Origin: Actinokineospora diospyrosa | GTDB lineage: Bacteria > Actinomycetota > Actinomycetes > Mycobacteriales > Pseudonocardiaceae | Reading direction: 5' to 3' | DNA: 64,000 nucleotides | Assembly: GCF_024171925.1 (NCBI RefSeq) | Contig: NZ_JAMTCO010000001.1 | Location: 372,001-436,000, forward strand | Part shown: positions 28,150 through 38,100 of the stretch, in pieces | How positions within the stretch are numbered: the stretch's first letter is position 1 | Layout: every line of letters begins with the position of its first letter | Made by a program: the position numbers and the translations under genes | Notes under the pieces: generated by a model | Databases searched by the model: none | What the model was told of the DNA's origin: nothing | Seen by the model: the letters and a program-made list of their open reading frames with translations, nothing else

Positions 28150-28631
28150 GTCTCCTCCTTCGCTGGGTCGCAGGCGCCCGGACGGTGGGCGTGGGCGACC
28201 TTGAGCAGGGCGGCGGCGGTGACCTGCTTCTCGTCATCGGTCAGGTGGGCGGCGAAGTGCTTCTCGATGCCACCTAGGTACACCGGGACGGTCTTGCGGA
28301 AGGCAGTCCTGCCTTCATCAGTTAGCACCGCCCAGACCACTCGACGGTCCTGGCCGTCGGTCTCCTTGCGCACCAGCCCGGCCGCCGCCATCTCGTCGAC
28401 GAGCCTGCTCACGCGGGTGCGGCTGAGCACCACCCGGTCGGCCAGGTCGCGCATGCGCAGCCCCGGGGCCTCGGCGGCCTGGAGTTCGAGCAGGACGTCG
28501 TACCAGGTGAGCGGGACGGTGCCCGCCCGGTCGAGTTCGGCCTCGATCGCGCGCAGGGCCGCGTTGTACGCGAGCAGCACGGACCGCCACGCCTCGATGC
28601 CGAGTTCGTCGGTGCGCAGTGGGAGTCGCAT
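28146..28631 (-). CDS. MarR-family transcriptional regulator
   Basis: 161 residues from ATG 28631. A winged-helix DNA-binding domain is clear: LRMRDLADRVVLSRTRVSRLVDEMAAAGLV for the helix-turn-helix and DGQDRRVVWAVLTDEG for the wing. A TACACT -10-like box ends 6 bases before the ATG, implying a leaderless transcript. Longer starts in the intergenic operator are rejected. Operon with the DsbA-like gene; divergent from the rhodanese gene. Two GTGCG/CGCAC palindromes lie in the shared promoter, fitting autoregulation by a thiol- or oxidant-responsive MarR (inference). Confidence 0.85.
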   Translation of the reverse strand: MRLPLRTDELGIEAWRSVLLAYNAALRAIEAELDRAGTVPLTWYDVLLELQAAEAPGLRMRDLADRVVLSRTRVSRLVDEMAAAGLVRKETDGQDRRVVWAVLTDEGRTAFRKTVPVYLGGIEKHFAAHLTDDEKQVTAAALLKVAHAHRPGACDPAKEET

Positions 28632-28636
28632 GCGTC

Positions 28637-28692
28637 GAGTGTAAGCGATTGCGTGCGTCCGCACATATCTGTTATGGTGCGTGCAGACGCAC
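28637..28692. promoter_or_regulatory. Divergent promoter with two MarR-type operators
   Basis: On the plus strand TTGCGT (28649-28654), an 18-bp spacer and TATGGT (28673-28678) form a promoter for the rhodanese gene. Palindrome GTGCG-TC-CGCAC lies at 28653-28664 and GTGCGT-N4-ACGCAC at 28677-28692, so they would cover the spacer and the start site. On the minus strand TACACT (28643-28638) serves marR. Confidence 0.6.
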
Positions 28693-28715
28693 ATTTATCC
28701 AGAAGGGGGCCCGCC

Positions 28716-29042
28716 ATGGCTCGCGTCATCGACACCGACGAGGTCAAGCAGCGCATCGACGCCGGTTCGGCGGTCGTGCTGGAGGCGCTACCGCACTCCT
28801 ACTACGCCGAGGCCCACCTGCCCGGCGCACTCAACCTGCCGCTCGACGACGTCGAGGACCGCGCGGCCGCGCTCATCCCGAGCAAGGACGCCGAGGTGAT
28901 CGTGTACTGCTCGGACGACACCTGCGCCAACTCCGGCATCGCGGCCGACCGGCTGGTGGAACTGGGCTACACCAACGTCTTCAAGTACACCGCGGGCAAG
29001 CGGGACTGGGTCGGCGCCGGGCTGCCCACCGAGACCGATTAG
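28716..29042 (+). CDS. Single-domain rhodanese-like sulfurtransferase
   Basis: 108 residues from ATG 28716 with AGAAGGGGG upstream. Typical rhodanese elements are present: LPGALNLPLDDV, then the active-site loop VIVYC65SDDTC70ANS and the C-terminal YTAGKRDWVGAGLP. Cys65 is the persulfide-carrying residue. Its divergent partner genes are a MarR regulator and a thioredoxin-fold protein, suggesting a small thiol/sulfur-stress response unit. Confidence 0.85.
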   Translation: MARVIDTDEVKQRIDAGSAVVLEALPHSYYAEAHLPGALNLPLDDVEDRAAALIPSKDAEVIVYCSDDTCANSGIAADRLVELGYTNVFKYTAGKRDWVGAGLPTETD

Positions 29043-29245
29043 TGGCTCGACTCAGAACGTTGGCCGTGTATCGGCGGGTCCACGGCGTGGCCGGCAAGGC
29101 GCCGCAACGTCCTCGTACTGGATGTACTTGGGCGCTTCCGGCAACGCCGCCAGGCGCGTCGTGGGCGGGTCGAGACACGGTCGACGTTCTGGGTCGCGCC
29201 ACTAGTCACCCGTTCGAGCGCGAGAACCACACTGGAGGGATATCC

Positions 29246-29857
29246 ATGACCAACACCGAGTCAACCAGCGCGGGCGCGACGTCAACCAGCGCGGGCGCGA
29301 CCCGGGTCGTCGGCGGCGTCGAGCTGCCCGCGGCGGGCGTCTGGAAGATCGACCCCGGCCACGCCGAGGTCGGGTTCATCGGCAGGCACTTCATGCTGAC
29401 CAAGGTCCGCGGCCGGTTCACCGGTGTCGATGGCGCCGTCACCGTCGCCGAGCGGCCCGAGGACAGCGCCGTCCTGGTCACCATCGACATGACCTCGGTC
29501 ACCAGCGGCGACCAGACCCGCGACGACCACCTGCGCTCCGACGACTTCTTCGACGTCGCCGCGCACCCCACCGCCACCTTCAGCTCGACGTCGGTGTCCT
29601 GGATCGGCTCCGGTGGCGTCCTCGACGGCGAGTTGACCATCAAGGGCGTCGCCCGGCCGGTCTCGCTCAAGGTCGAGCACCTCGGCGTCGTGCGCGACCC
29701 GTGGGGCAACGACCGCGCGGTGTTCTCCGCCAAGGGCCGGATCAACCGCGAGGACTGGGGCCTGAGCTGGAACATGGTGCTCGAAGCAGGCGGCATCCTG
29801 GTCTCCAAGGAGATCGACCTGGAGCTCGAGGTCGAACTGGTCCGCGAGACCGCCTGA
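29246..29857 (+). CDS. YceI-family lipid-binding-like protein
   Basis: 203 residues from ATG 29246 with TGGAGGGA 6 bases upstream. The YceI lipocalin-like fold is seen in WKIDPGHAEVGFIGRHFMLTKVRGRF, DDHLRSDDFFDVAAHPTATF and LTIKGVARPVSL (positions about 35-60, 95-115, 135-150). An N-terminal Ser/Thr/Ala-rich stretch contains a direct repeat TSAGAT. No signal peptide. Family members bind isoprenoid or other hydrophobic ligands. A strong terminator follows, so it ends the unit that starts with rhodanese or forms its own. Confidence 0.85.
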   Translation: MTNTESTSAGATSTSAGATRVVGGVELPAAGVWKIDPGHAEVGFIGRHFMLTKVRGRFTGVDGAVTVAERPEDSAVLVTIDMTSVTSGDQTRDDHLRSDDFFDVAAHPTATFSSTSVSWIGSGGVLDGELTIKGVARPVSLKVEHLGVVRDPWGNDRAVFSAKGRINREDWGLSWNMVLEAGGILVSKEIDLELEVELVRETA

Positions 29858-29865
29858 CCCGCCAC

Positions 29866-29912
29866 CGCCGACCGGGGCGCCACGCCGAGGGGGCGTGGCG
29901 CCCCGGTCGGCG
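29866..29912 (+). terminator. 21-bp perfect hairpin after yceI
   Basis: Perfect 21-bp inverted repeat (29866-29886 with 29892-29912), 5-base loop, 8 bases after the YceI stop codon. Confidence 0.85.
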
Positions 29913-30478
29913 GGTGTGGGCGCGGGGCCCGCGGGGGCCGTATCGCCCACGCCAGCCGCGGTGTGAGGGTGTTCGGCCGATCGGCCGGAACAATCAGCCA
30001 TTCGAAACGGAGCGCACAGCCGGTCGCGCGAATTACCAGAACGCGGGCGGCATCCGTTCTCTTGCGGGTTTGGCACGGTGTTGTCACCTGGATGTCCCTA
30101 TTGCGGAAAGTGTCGTGGTGGAGCCGAGGCGTCCTCATGGAGTGAATTACCGACCATTGGTTGCTCCGCGCCGCCGGGGTGTGGCATCGTCGGGTCCATC
30201 GAGGTCAACTCGATCACGTGGGGGTCGCCGGTTCGACCGGCGACGAGTGATGAACGGTTGCAGCTCCACAACATCACGTCCAGGCCGCCGTGTTCGGCCG
30301 ACGCACAGACGTGGTGCGGTGGTGGCCGAGGGGGTTTGGACACCACATCGCGGGTGTGCGCGGAATTCGCCATTGGCGCGCACACCGGGACGGTCGAACG
30401 GATCGCGGCCGCCCTGATTCCGCGCGCGGTGTTCCTTTCACCCGGGCCGCCACCGGCCACAGGGGGAGGAATATCGCT
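29913..30478. other. Long leader/intergenic region before the azomycin-type operon
   Basis: 566 bp with noticeably lower GC around 29990-30130 and no supported ORF. A 9-bp hairpin (30224-30232 with 30236-30244, loop of 3) lies about 235 bp before the operon start and may be a leader or terminator structure. The operon promoter should lie here, but I see no clean -35/-10 pair. Confidence 0.4.
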
Positions 30479-31666
30479 GTGAACACCGTGCCCGCCACCG
30501 CTGAGGTGTTCTCGACCGGGTTAGTGGACCTGACCCAGCACGAGATCCAGGCGCTCAAGACCGAGTTCAACCTGGCCGACGCGCACACCCACCAGCGCCA
30601 GTCACCCAGCCAGCGCGCGATCGTCGCCCGGCTGCCGCAGTTGTGGTACGAGGCCGAGGACGGCAAGCAGGCCGACCACGAGCGGCGGTTCACCGACGCG
30701 TTCTTCCGGCTGCACGGCCAGCACACCGCCCGCACCCTCGACCGGACCCTGCTGTCCTACGCGGCGTCCGTCTCCACCCTGGTCGCCGCCCTCTACCTCA
30801 AGCGGCACCGGATGTCGGTCTCGCTCATCGAGCCGTGCTTCGACAACCTGCACGACGTGCTCGGCAACGTCGGCGTCCCGCTGTACCCGGTCGACGAGTC
30901 GCTGCTGGCCGACGTCGGCTCCATCTACGACAACCTCGCCGCGCACGTGCGCACCGACGCGCTGTTCCTGGTCGACCCGAACAACCCGACCGGCGCCACC
31001 CTGCTGCGCCACGGCAGTCGCGGGTTCGCCGAGGTGCTGCGGTTCTGCCGCGACCACGACAAGGTCCTGCTGCTCGACTTCTGCTTCGCCGCGTTCACCC
31101 TGTTCGACGACGAACTCGAGCGCTTCGACGTCTACCGGATGCTCGAGGACTCCGGCGTCTCCTACATCGCGCTGGAGGACACCGGCAAGACCTGGCCGGT
31201 GCAGGACGCCAAGTGCGCGCTGCTCACCAGCAGCCGCGACATCTGGCTGGACGTCTACAACATCCACACCAGCGTCCTGCTCAACGTCTCGCCGTTCGTG
31301 CTGACCATGCTCACCCAGTACATAGAGGACTCCGCCGCGGACCGGATGGCCTCGGTCCGCTCGGTGCTCGACACCAACCGGCGGACCGCGATCCGCGCGT
31401 TGGCCGGGTCGCCGCTGCTCTACCAGGAGCCGGTCGCGAAGGTGAGCGTCGCGTGGTTCCGGGTGCTGTCTCCGCTGTCGACGGCCACCCGGCTGCAGAA
31501 CCTGCTCGCCGACGAGGACCTGTACCTGTTGCCGGGCAGGTACTTCCACTGGAGCGAGCCCAGCCGGGGCGAGGAGTTCGTGCGGCTGGCGCTCGCGCGC
31601 GACCCGGGCATGTTCGCCCAGGCCATGACCCGACTGCGGTCCGTCCTCGACGCCCACACCCGATGA
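30479..31666 (+). CDS. rohP: PLP-dependent arginine oxidase/hydroxylase (MppP/RohP-like)
   Basis: 395 residues from GTG 30479 with GGGGGAGGA upstream. It is a fold-type I aminotransferase-like enzyme with NNPTG (168-172) and the PLP lysine in EDTGK (Lys237). The N-terminus [22 protein letters not shown] and the stretch [16 protein letters not shown] resemble MppP of enduracididine synthesis and RohP of azomycin synthesis. Those enzymes use O2 to convert L-arginine to 4-hydroxy-2-ketoarginine. First gene of seven, each overlapping or nearly touching the next. This is the committed step of the cluster if the pathway assignment holds. Confidence 0.85.
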   Translation: MNTVPATAEVFSTGLVDLTQHEIQALKTEFNLADAHTHQRQSPSQRAIVARLPQLWYEAEDGKQADHERRFTDAFFRLHGQHTARTLDRTLLSYAASVSTLVAALYLKRHRMSVSLIEPCFDNLHDVLGNVGVPLYPVDESLLADVGSIYDNLAAHVRTDALFLVDPNNPTGATLLRHGSRGFAEVLRFCRDHDKVLLLDFCFAAFTLFDDELERFDVYRMLEDSGVSYIALEDTGKTWPVQDAKCALLTSSRDIWLDVYNIHTSVLLNVSPFVLTMLTQYIEDSAADRMASVRSVLDTNRRTAIRALAGSPLLYQEPVAKVSVAWFRVLSPLSTATRLQNLLADEDLYLLPGRYFHWSEPSRGEEFVRLALARDPGMFAQAMTRLRSVLDAHTR

Positions 31667-32178
31667 CGGGGGCACTCCTGGTCCGCTCGGCCGAGTTCGT
31701 CGACGCCACGCTGTTCATGGGCATGCACAGCGCCGACGAGCGGATCCGCCGTGCCTGCAAGGGGTTCTTCGTCGACCGGCTCGCGACCGGTGTGGTGATG
31801 AGCCTGGAACAGGTCGGCCGCTGCGACGACATCGTGTGGTCCTACCCGCGCGAGGTCCAGGACGCCTACTACCCGTTCATGGACAACCTGCACACCGACA
31901 TGGCCGTCGCGCGCGTCGGCTACACGGCCGAGGACCTCGCCAGGGCGCTGGAGGCGATCACCCTGGCCCACCTGCCGCTGGCCGTCCGGTTGACCCTGGG
32001 CCAGGCCATCGGCCGGGGCGGCACGCTGTTCACAGTGGACACCCGGTACCCGGTGAGCGCGGCGGTGCGGGGGCCGGAGCCGGTCGAGGTGGAGCCGCGG
32101 TTCCCGGACGGGCTCGAGCGGCTCTACCGCGAATCGCTGGCACTGCGGGTGGACGACGTCGCCCGCGGAGGGTGGTGA
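31663..32178 (+). CDS. rohQ: RohQ-like protein, candidate 2-aminoimidazole-forming cyclase
   Basis: 171 residues from ATG 31663, ATGA overlap with rohP. Helical and soluble, with no common catalytic motif; [25 protein letters not shown] is the most distinctive block (about 27-52). In the azomycin pathway as I recall it, an otherwise unannotated small protein cyclises guanidinoacetaldehyde to 2-aminoimidazole. Gene size and position between the RohP- and RohR-like genes fit that protein. The assignment rests on context more than on motif. Confidence 0.6.
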   Translation: MTGALLVRSAEFVDATLFMGMHSADERIRRACKGFFVDRLATGVVMSLEQVGRCDDIVWSYPREVQDAYYPFMDNLHTDMAVARVGYTAEDLARALEAITLAHLPLAVRLTLGQAIGRGGTLFTVDTRYPVSAAVRGPEPVEVEPRFPDGLERLYRESLALRVDDVARGGW

Positions 32179-32185
32179 GCCCGAG

Positions 32186-32974
32186 GTGGAGTGGCTGCGC
32201 CCGGGAGTGATCGTCCCGCTCGTCACACCGGTCACGACCGGCGGTCTGGTGCCCGAAGTGGACCTCGATCGGCTGATCGGTCGGGTGGCCGACGATGTCG
32301 TGGCGCTGATCCCGGGCTTGAGCACCGGCGAGGGCTGGGCACTCGACGACCAGCAGTGGGTGGCCGCGGTGGCCCACACCGTCGCCCACGCCCGAGGGCT
32401 GCCCGTCCTCGCCGGTGTGCAACGACCCGGCACCGCCGAGATCGTCGCCCGGGCCGCCCGGGCGGTCGCCCTCGGCGCCACCGCCGTCGTGGTACCCACC
32501 CCCAGCGGCCCGGAGATCACCCAGGACGAGATGTACGACCACTACGTGGCGGTCACCTCGGCGATCCCCGCCCCCGTCATCGTCTACCACGAGTCGATGG
32601 TGTCGGGAAACCTGCTCGACCCGGCCACACTGGCGCGAGTGTCCGCATTGGACCAGGTTGTCGCCGTGAAGGACTCCGCGGGTGACCCGGAAGCCACCCG
32701 GGCCCTGCTGGCCACCTCGCCCCCGGTCGGGGTGTGGCAGGGCCACGAGCACCTGGTCGAACACACCCCGGGCGTCGACGGGTACGTCCTGGCCTTGGCG
32801 AACCTGGAGCCGCGCTTGTGCGCCCGCCACTTCGCGGGCCACGCCGACCCGGCCGAGCTGGACGCGGCATGCGCCCGCTACCGGCTCACCGAGCCGGACT
32901 GGTACCGCCACGTGAAAGCCCACCTCTGCCGCCAAGGCGTCCTCTCATCGGCAGCGACTGTGGAGGAATCATGA
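32186..32974 (+). CDS. rohR: DapA-family retro-aldolase (RohR-like)
   Basis: 262 residues from GTG 32186, 7 bases after the previous stop. TIM-barrel dihydrodipicolinate synthase/N-acetylneuraminate lyase family, with VIVYHES (Tyr134) and the Schiff-base lysine VAVKDSAGD (Lys162). Shorter than typical DapA (~290), as is usual in this subgroup. In azomycin synthesis the corresponding enzyme cleaves 4-hydroxy-2-ketoarginine to pyruvate and guanidinoacetaldehyde. Coupled to the next gene by an ATGA overlap. Confidence 0.8.
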   Translation: MEWLRPGVIVPLVTPVTTGGLVPEVDLDRLIGRVADDVVALIPGLSTGEGWALDDQQWVAAVAHTVAHARGLPVLAGVQRPGTAEIVARAARAVALGATAVVVPTPSGPEITQDEMYDHYVAVTSAIPAPVIVYHESMVSGNLLDPATLARVSALDQVVAVKDSAGDPEATRALLATSPPVGVWQGHEHLVEHTPGVDGYVLALANLEPRLCARHFAGHADPAELDAACARYRLTEPDWYRHVKAHLCRQGVLSSAATVEES

Positions 32975-33834
32975 CCGCTGTTGACCTGTCCCGGCTGCGT
33001 ACGGGTGATCGTCCGCCGCGAGATCTGTTCCTGGACAATCGAACTGTGCCGGATGCTGCGCGCTATGCGCGGATCGAGGCCGCCGAGACCGACTGGATTG
33101 TGCCCCTGGTGGCTCGGATCACCGCGGAGACGCCACCCCTGGCGAGCCGGCCGGAGTGGGTCGGGGCGCTGGCGGAGATGCTCGATCAGGAGCGTGGCGG
33201 GGCACCGAGTAGTCGGTACTTGGCTGAAGAGGCGACCGTGGAGCAGTTCGCCGTTGTGGTCGAGGAGTTCGCGCCGGATGGGTTGACCGAGGCGCAGAAC
33301 TTCTTCCCGGCGGTGGCGCGGTTGCCGATCCGGGCGCAGATGGCGGTCATGCGGGTGATGATCGACGAGTTCGGGTGCGGGAACATCGGGCAGGCGCACT
33401 CGCAGCTCTACCGGCTGTTGCTCGCCGAGCTCGGCCTGCCGACCGAGCTGCCAGAAGTCCTGCGCGACACCAATGACGAGACCTACCACTTCCTGAACTC
33501 GTTCTACTGGATGGCCTCGCGAGCGCGAGATGTGGAGTACTTCCTGGGCGCCCTGGCCTACCTGGAAGCCGCGATCCCCGACGCTTTCGCCTTTCAGGCG
33601 CGGGCTTGTGAGCGGCTCGGGGTCGCCAACGGCCGCTACTACACCGAGCACATCCACATCGACGACTTCCACATGCGGGAGATGCAGACCGCGATCAAGG
33701 AGTACGAGGCGGCGCTGGGCGTCGACCCGACCAAGTTGTTGGTCGGCGCCAAGTTGCTGTCGTCGCTGCTCGGCGCCGCCATGGACGCCGCGGTGGACAA
33801 GGCCGTGCGCGTGGCCGCGGGGAGCGCGCGGTGA
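32971..33834 (+). CDS. rohS: Heme-oxygenase-like diiron N-oxygenase (RohS-like)
   Basis: 287 residues from ATG 32971 with TGGAGGAATC upstream. The HDO ligand pattern is complete: E133-F-G...H143 (Glu to His spacing 10, as in SznF), Glu199 or Glu189, and H227-x3-D231-x2-H234. Such enzymes bind a transient diiron site and oxidise amines or guanidines. In the azomycin pathway this would oxidise 2-aminoimidazole to 2-nitroimidazole. Downstream Rieske protein overlap (GTGA) supports a dedicated electron donor. Confidence 0.82.
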   Translation: MTAVDLSRLRTGDRPPRDLFLDNRTVPDAARYARIEAAETDWIVPLVARITAETPPLASRPEWVGALAEMLDQERGGAPSSRYLAEEATVEQFAVVVEEFAPDGLTEAQNFFPAVARLPIRAQMAVMRVMIDEFGCGNIGQAHSQLYRLLLAELGLPTELPEVLRDTNDETYHFLNSFYWMASRARDVEYFLGALAYLEAAIPDAFAFQARACERLGVANGRYYTEHIHIDDFHMREMQTAIKEYEAALGVDPTKLLVGAKLLSSLLGAAMDAAVDKAVRVAAGSAR

Positions 33835-34094
33835 ACGAGCCGGTCATCCGCCAACCGTCGATGGACGAGGTGGTGATCACAGTGGGGGAGCGGGAGTTCC
33901 GGATCGCCGCCGAGTGTCCACACCGGAAAGGGCGACTGGTGCACGCGCACGTCAACCCGCGCACCCTGCGGATCACCTGCCCGCTGCACAAGTCGGTGTT
34001 CGACCTGGCCACCGGCTGCCGGGTCGCGGGTCCGGTCAGCGGCGACCTGCCGGTGACCGAAGGGCAAGCACAACGGGGAGAGACTCGACGATGA
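33831..34094 (+). CDS. Small Rieske [2Fe-2S] ferredoxin
   Basis: 87 residues from GTG 33831. Ligands C29-P-H31 and C50-P-L-H53 are spaced as in Rieske ferredoxins, within GEREFRIAAECPHRKGRL and ITCPLHKSVFDL. The domain fills almost the whole protein. Most likely it passes electrons to the diiron oxygenase encoded immediately upstream. It probably corresponds to the small Rieske component of azomycin clusters, but I am not sure of the gene letter. Confidence 0.82.
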   Translation: MNEPVIRQPSMDEVVITVGEREFRIAAECPHRKGRLVHAHVNPRTLRITCPLHKSVFDLATGCRVAGPVSGDLPVTEGQAQRGETRR

Positions 34095-35113
34095 GCCAGA
34101 CGTACTCCGCCGAGGAGGTGTGGCTGCCCGCCTCGGAGCTGATCGCGGACTGGGATTCCGGTTTCCACGACCTGCTCCTGGGCGACCGGCTGCGGATGAG
34201 CGCCTACGCCGAGGCGATCGCCGAGGTGGTCCGGCCCGGCGCGACGGTGCTCGACCTGGGTACCGGGACCGGGATCCTGGCCCGGTGGGCGCTGGAGGCG
34301 GGCGCGTCGCGCGTCTACGGCCTCGACTTCGCTGAAACAGTCCTGGCCACCGCGGCGGCCCGGCTCGCCGAGGCCGGGTTCGGGGACCGGTTCGTGCCGG
34401 TAGCGGGGCTGTCGTTCGACGTCGCGCTGCCCGAGCGGGTGGACGTGATCATCTCGGAGACCCTGGGCAACCTGGTCGACAACGAGGGCTGCGGGACGAT
34501 CCTGGCCGACGCGCGGCGCAGGTTCCTCGCTGACGGAGGGGTCGTGCTGCCCATCTCCGCGCAGTGCTACCTGGCGCCTGTCGCCGCGTTGACCGCGCAC
34601 GGCCGGGTGGCCGCGGGCGAGGTCCACGGTGCGCGCGCCGTCGCGGGCAGCGACCTGGGGTTGGCCGCGCGCGACCCGTTCACGCTCTACTACGACACCA
34701 TCATCCCGATCGCGACGCACCTCGCCTCACCGCGCGCGGTCACCACGCACACCTTCGGTGACGAACCCATCTCGCCAGCTTCTGTGTCCACTCCGTACAC
34801 AGTTCGCCGCGATGGGGTGTTCACCGGGTTCAAGGGGTACTTCGTGTCCACATTGTCACCCTCGATCGCGCTGGACCTGTCCGGCGACGACATCGACGCC
34901 GGATCCACTTCAGACAGCTGGAAGCACGCGTACCTGCCGGTGCGGGAACCGGTCGAGGTGCGCCAAGGGGATCGGCTGGTGCTGGACTTCGGCTGGACCC
35001 CGCGCGGGTCGCTGGGCAACGACTACCGGTGGAGCGGCCGGGTGCTGCGCCGCGGTGAGGTGGTCGCCACGTTCGACCACGGCACGGCGAGCCTGGTGGG
35101 AGGTGCGGCATGA
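34091..35113 (+). CDS. PRMT-type SAM methyltransferase with guanidine-binding double-E loop
   Basis: 340 residues from ATG 34091, ATGA overlap. Motif I VLDLGTGTG (53-61) and YGLDF give the SAM site. The loop ISETLGNLVDNEG places Glu123 and Glu132 nine residues apart, exactly the spacing of the double-E loop that clamps the guanidinium in protein arginine methyltransferases. A C-terminal beta-barrel-like half follows (about 150-340). In this arginine-derived pathway the substrate is probably arginine itself or a cyclic guanidine such as 2-aminoimidazole (inference). I do not recall this gene in the minimal azomycin set. Confidence 0.75.
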   Translation: MSQTYSAEEVWLPASELIADWDSGFHDLLLGDRLRMSAYAEAIAEVVRPGATVLDLGTGTGILARWALEAGASRVYGLDFAETVLATAAARLAEAGFGDRFVPVAGLSFDVALPERVDVIISETLGNLVDNEGCGTILADARRRFLADGGVVLPISAQCYLAPVAALTAHGRVAAGEVHGARAVAGSDLGLAARDPFTLYYDTIIPIATHLASPRAVTTHTFGDEPISPASVSTPYTVRRDGVFTGFKGYFVSTLSPSIALDLSGDDIDAGSTSDSWKHAYLPVREPVEVRQGDRLVLDFGWTPRGSLGNDYRWSGRVLRRGEVVATFDHGTASLVGGAA

Positions 35114-38100
35114 GCGAGTCCCGTGTCCGTGAATACGACGTCGTCGCACTGCGGGTTCCCGTCGCCTACAACAGCTTCGGCGACCACGACCGCCATGGCG
35201 CGTTGTACGTCCTCGCCGAGAACGCGCCCGCGCTGCGCGAAGTGGCCCAGACCTGGCCCGATCCGTTCCCCAGCTTCCTCACCGACCCGGACCTGGTGCC
35301 CAAGCCGCACCCGCTCGCCGTGCCGCTGGTGTTGCGCGCCAGGCGCGGCGAGCGCGTGCGGGTGCGGCTGACCAACGAGCTGCCCCGGCCGGTCGGCATC
35401 ACCGCGCAGGGCGTGCGCTACGACGCCCGCCGCCACGACGGCCTGGAGGCGGGGGCGAACCCCGACACCTCGGTGCAGCCCGGCGACTCGCGGGTGTACG
35501 AGTGGCTGTGCGAGCACGAGGGCGTGTTCCACTTCGGCGACATGGCCGACGTGCGCGGTGAGGGCACGCAGAGCCACGGCCTCAACGGGGCGCTTGTGGT
35601 CGAGCCGCGCGACGCGACCTGGACCGACCCGCGCACCGGCGGCCCCCTGGCCAGTGGCATCTCCGCCGATGTGCACACGCCGGGGCGCAGCTTCCGCGAG
35701 CACGTGATCGTGATGATGGAGTACCCGAGCAACGACAACCCGGTCACCCCACCCGTGGCGCACGACCACGGCGGTCACGGCGCGCCGATGCTGTCCGGCC
35801 AGGCGCCGTTCGCGCTGCCGTCGGATGAGCGACCGGATGACATCGGTGACCTGGAGCCGGTCAGCAATGCGATGCTGCCGGTGAACTTGCGCATCGAACC
35901 GCTGGGGTGGCGCCAGTACGTCTACAACCAGCTGCTGGAGCAACACCGGCTGGATCCGTTGCGCGATGCGCAGACCGGCGAGGAGTTGCACCACAGCTCC
36001 TGGGTGTACGGCGACCCGGCGACCCCGGTGTTCTTCGGCTACCGGGGTGACAACGTTGTGCTCCGCCTGCTGCACGGCGGCATGCGGGACACGCACGTCT
36101 TCCACACGCACCTGCACCAGTGGCGGGTCGACCCCGACGACGACCGGTCGCCGCTGGTCGACTCGGTCAGTTTCGGCCCGCAGCAGGGGTTGACGCTGGA
36201 CCTGGTCGGTGGTGCGGGCTCGGTGCAGCACGCGGTCGGCGACGCGGTGTGGCACTGCCACCTCTACCCGCACTTCCACATGGGCATGTGGGGCCTGCTG
36301 CGCGCGTTCGACACCCGGCAGGACGGGTCCGGCCGCTACCCCGACGGCACGGTGATCGAAGCGCTGGTTCCCTTGCCGGGCAACGATCCGCCCGCTCCCA
36401 CGACCGAGCGGCCGGGCTGGCCCGCGTTCATGCGAGAGGCGGCCACGTTCCCGCAGAAGTCGCCCCGGCCGCCGCGCACCCCTGGCATGCCCGCCGGGAT
36501 GGGGCGCGAACCGACGTCGTTGGAAGCGGCGGCGTTCGTGCCGGACGCGCAGCCGGGTGAGGCGTTCACCAAGGTCGGGCCCGCTGACGCGCCGGTGCGC
36601 CGGTACCACCTGGTCGTCACCTCGGCGACGATCGTGCACACCGGTGACCCGCACGACCACCACCGTCCACTGTGGCATGACCACAATGGACACTTCTTCG
36701 CGCTGCACTCCGATGTCGATGCGGCGGGCGGGATCGAGGAGTTCCGGCGACAGGTCAACGCGGGGGAGCGGACTGTCGAGCCGCTGGTGATCCGGGCGCG
36801 CAAGGGCGAGGTCCTGGAGATGACGCTGACCAACGGGTTGCCCACGGGGGCGCGCGAGGGCAGTGCGTTCGACCCGCCGCTGCCGTTCCAGCCCGAGTGC
36901 GGTCTGCATTCGCACCTGGTCAAGTACGACCCGCTGGTGTCCGACGGCGCCTGCATCGGGTGGAACTACCTGTCCGCGACGACCACCGCGGACCTGCACG
37001 ATCCCGGGGCCGACGGGTACCGGTCATGGGTCTTCCGTTGGTATGTGGACGAAGACTTCGGCACGGTGCTGTTCCACGACCATCTTTTGCCCAACTACCG
37101 CCAACGGCACGGCCTCTACGGCGTGCTCGTCGCCGAACCGGAGGGCGCGCGGTGGGTCGACCCGGCCGACCACAGCCGGGAGTTGCCCTCGGGGAGCCAA
37201 GCCGTGGTGCTGCTGGCGGACGGGTCGGCCGTTCGGGAACAGGTCCTCGCGGTGGCCGACTTCGTCCCCGCGTTCGAACACACCGCCCACGGCCACGGCG
37301 GCGCGATCAACCCACCGCCATCGCCCGGCAGCATGGACGAACAGGGCGTCATGGCCGTCAACTACCGCGCCGAACCGCTGGACCTGCGCGGCGGCGACCC
37401 GGCGGACTGGTTCGCCACCGAGGTCCACGGCGACCCGACCACACCGCTGCTGCGCGCGTACCCGGGTGAGCGGATCCGCATTCGGTTGGTGGACGGGTCT
37501 TTCGACAAGCAGCACAGCTTCACCACGCACGGCCTGCGCTGGCGCGAATGGCCCGATCGCGCCGACACCCCGTGGCGCTCCCAGCAGACCCTGGGTGTCT
37601 CCAACGCCGCCGACCTGCACTTGGAGCCCACGGCTGGTCCTGGTGACCACCTCTGGTCTTTCGCGGCGGCCGACGATCTGTGGCTGGGCTGCTGGGGCTT
37701 GATCCGCGTGCACGACGGCCCACGTGACGACCTGCCCGCGTTGCCTGGTGTCAGGTCCGCTGCTTTGCCCGCCCGAAGCCAGGTTCGCCGCTATACGGTG
37801 CGAGCTCGGGCGCGGACTCTGGAATATAGCGGGGAACGGTATGATCCGTACGGTTTGGTGTATGAAGTGGATGGTGTGCCATTCACCGGTCCGCTGGTGT
37901 TGCGGGCCAGGGCGGGCGAATGGGTGGCCGTGACGTTGATCAACGAACTCGACGGTCCACCACCGGCCAGCGAGTTCGATCCCGTCCTCCTCACCCGCGA
38001 CATCCCCGGCCGCCGCACCGTGTCCGGCCGCGTCTCGCTCCACCCCGTCGGCCTGCGTTACGACACCGCACTGCACGACGGCACCCGCGTCGGCACGAAC

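Noticed and set aside
30098-30460. 120-codon minus-strand ORF upstream of the azomycin-type operon
   Set aside because: No ribosome site, no recognisable fold, and it occupies the expected leader/promoter region.
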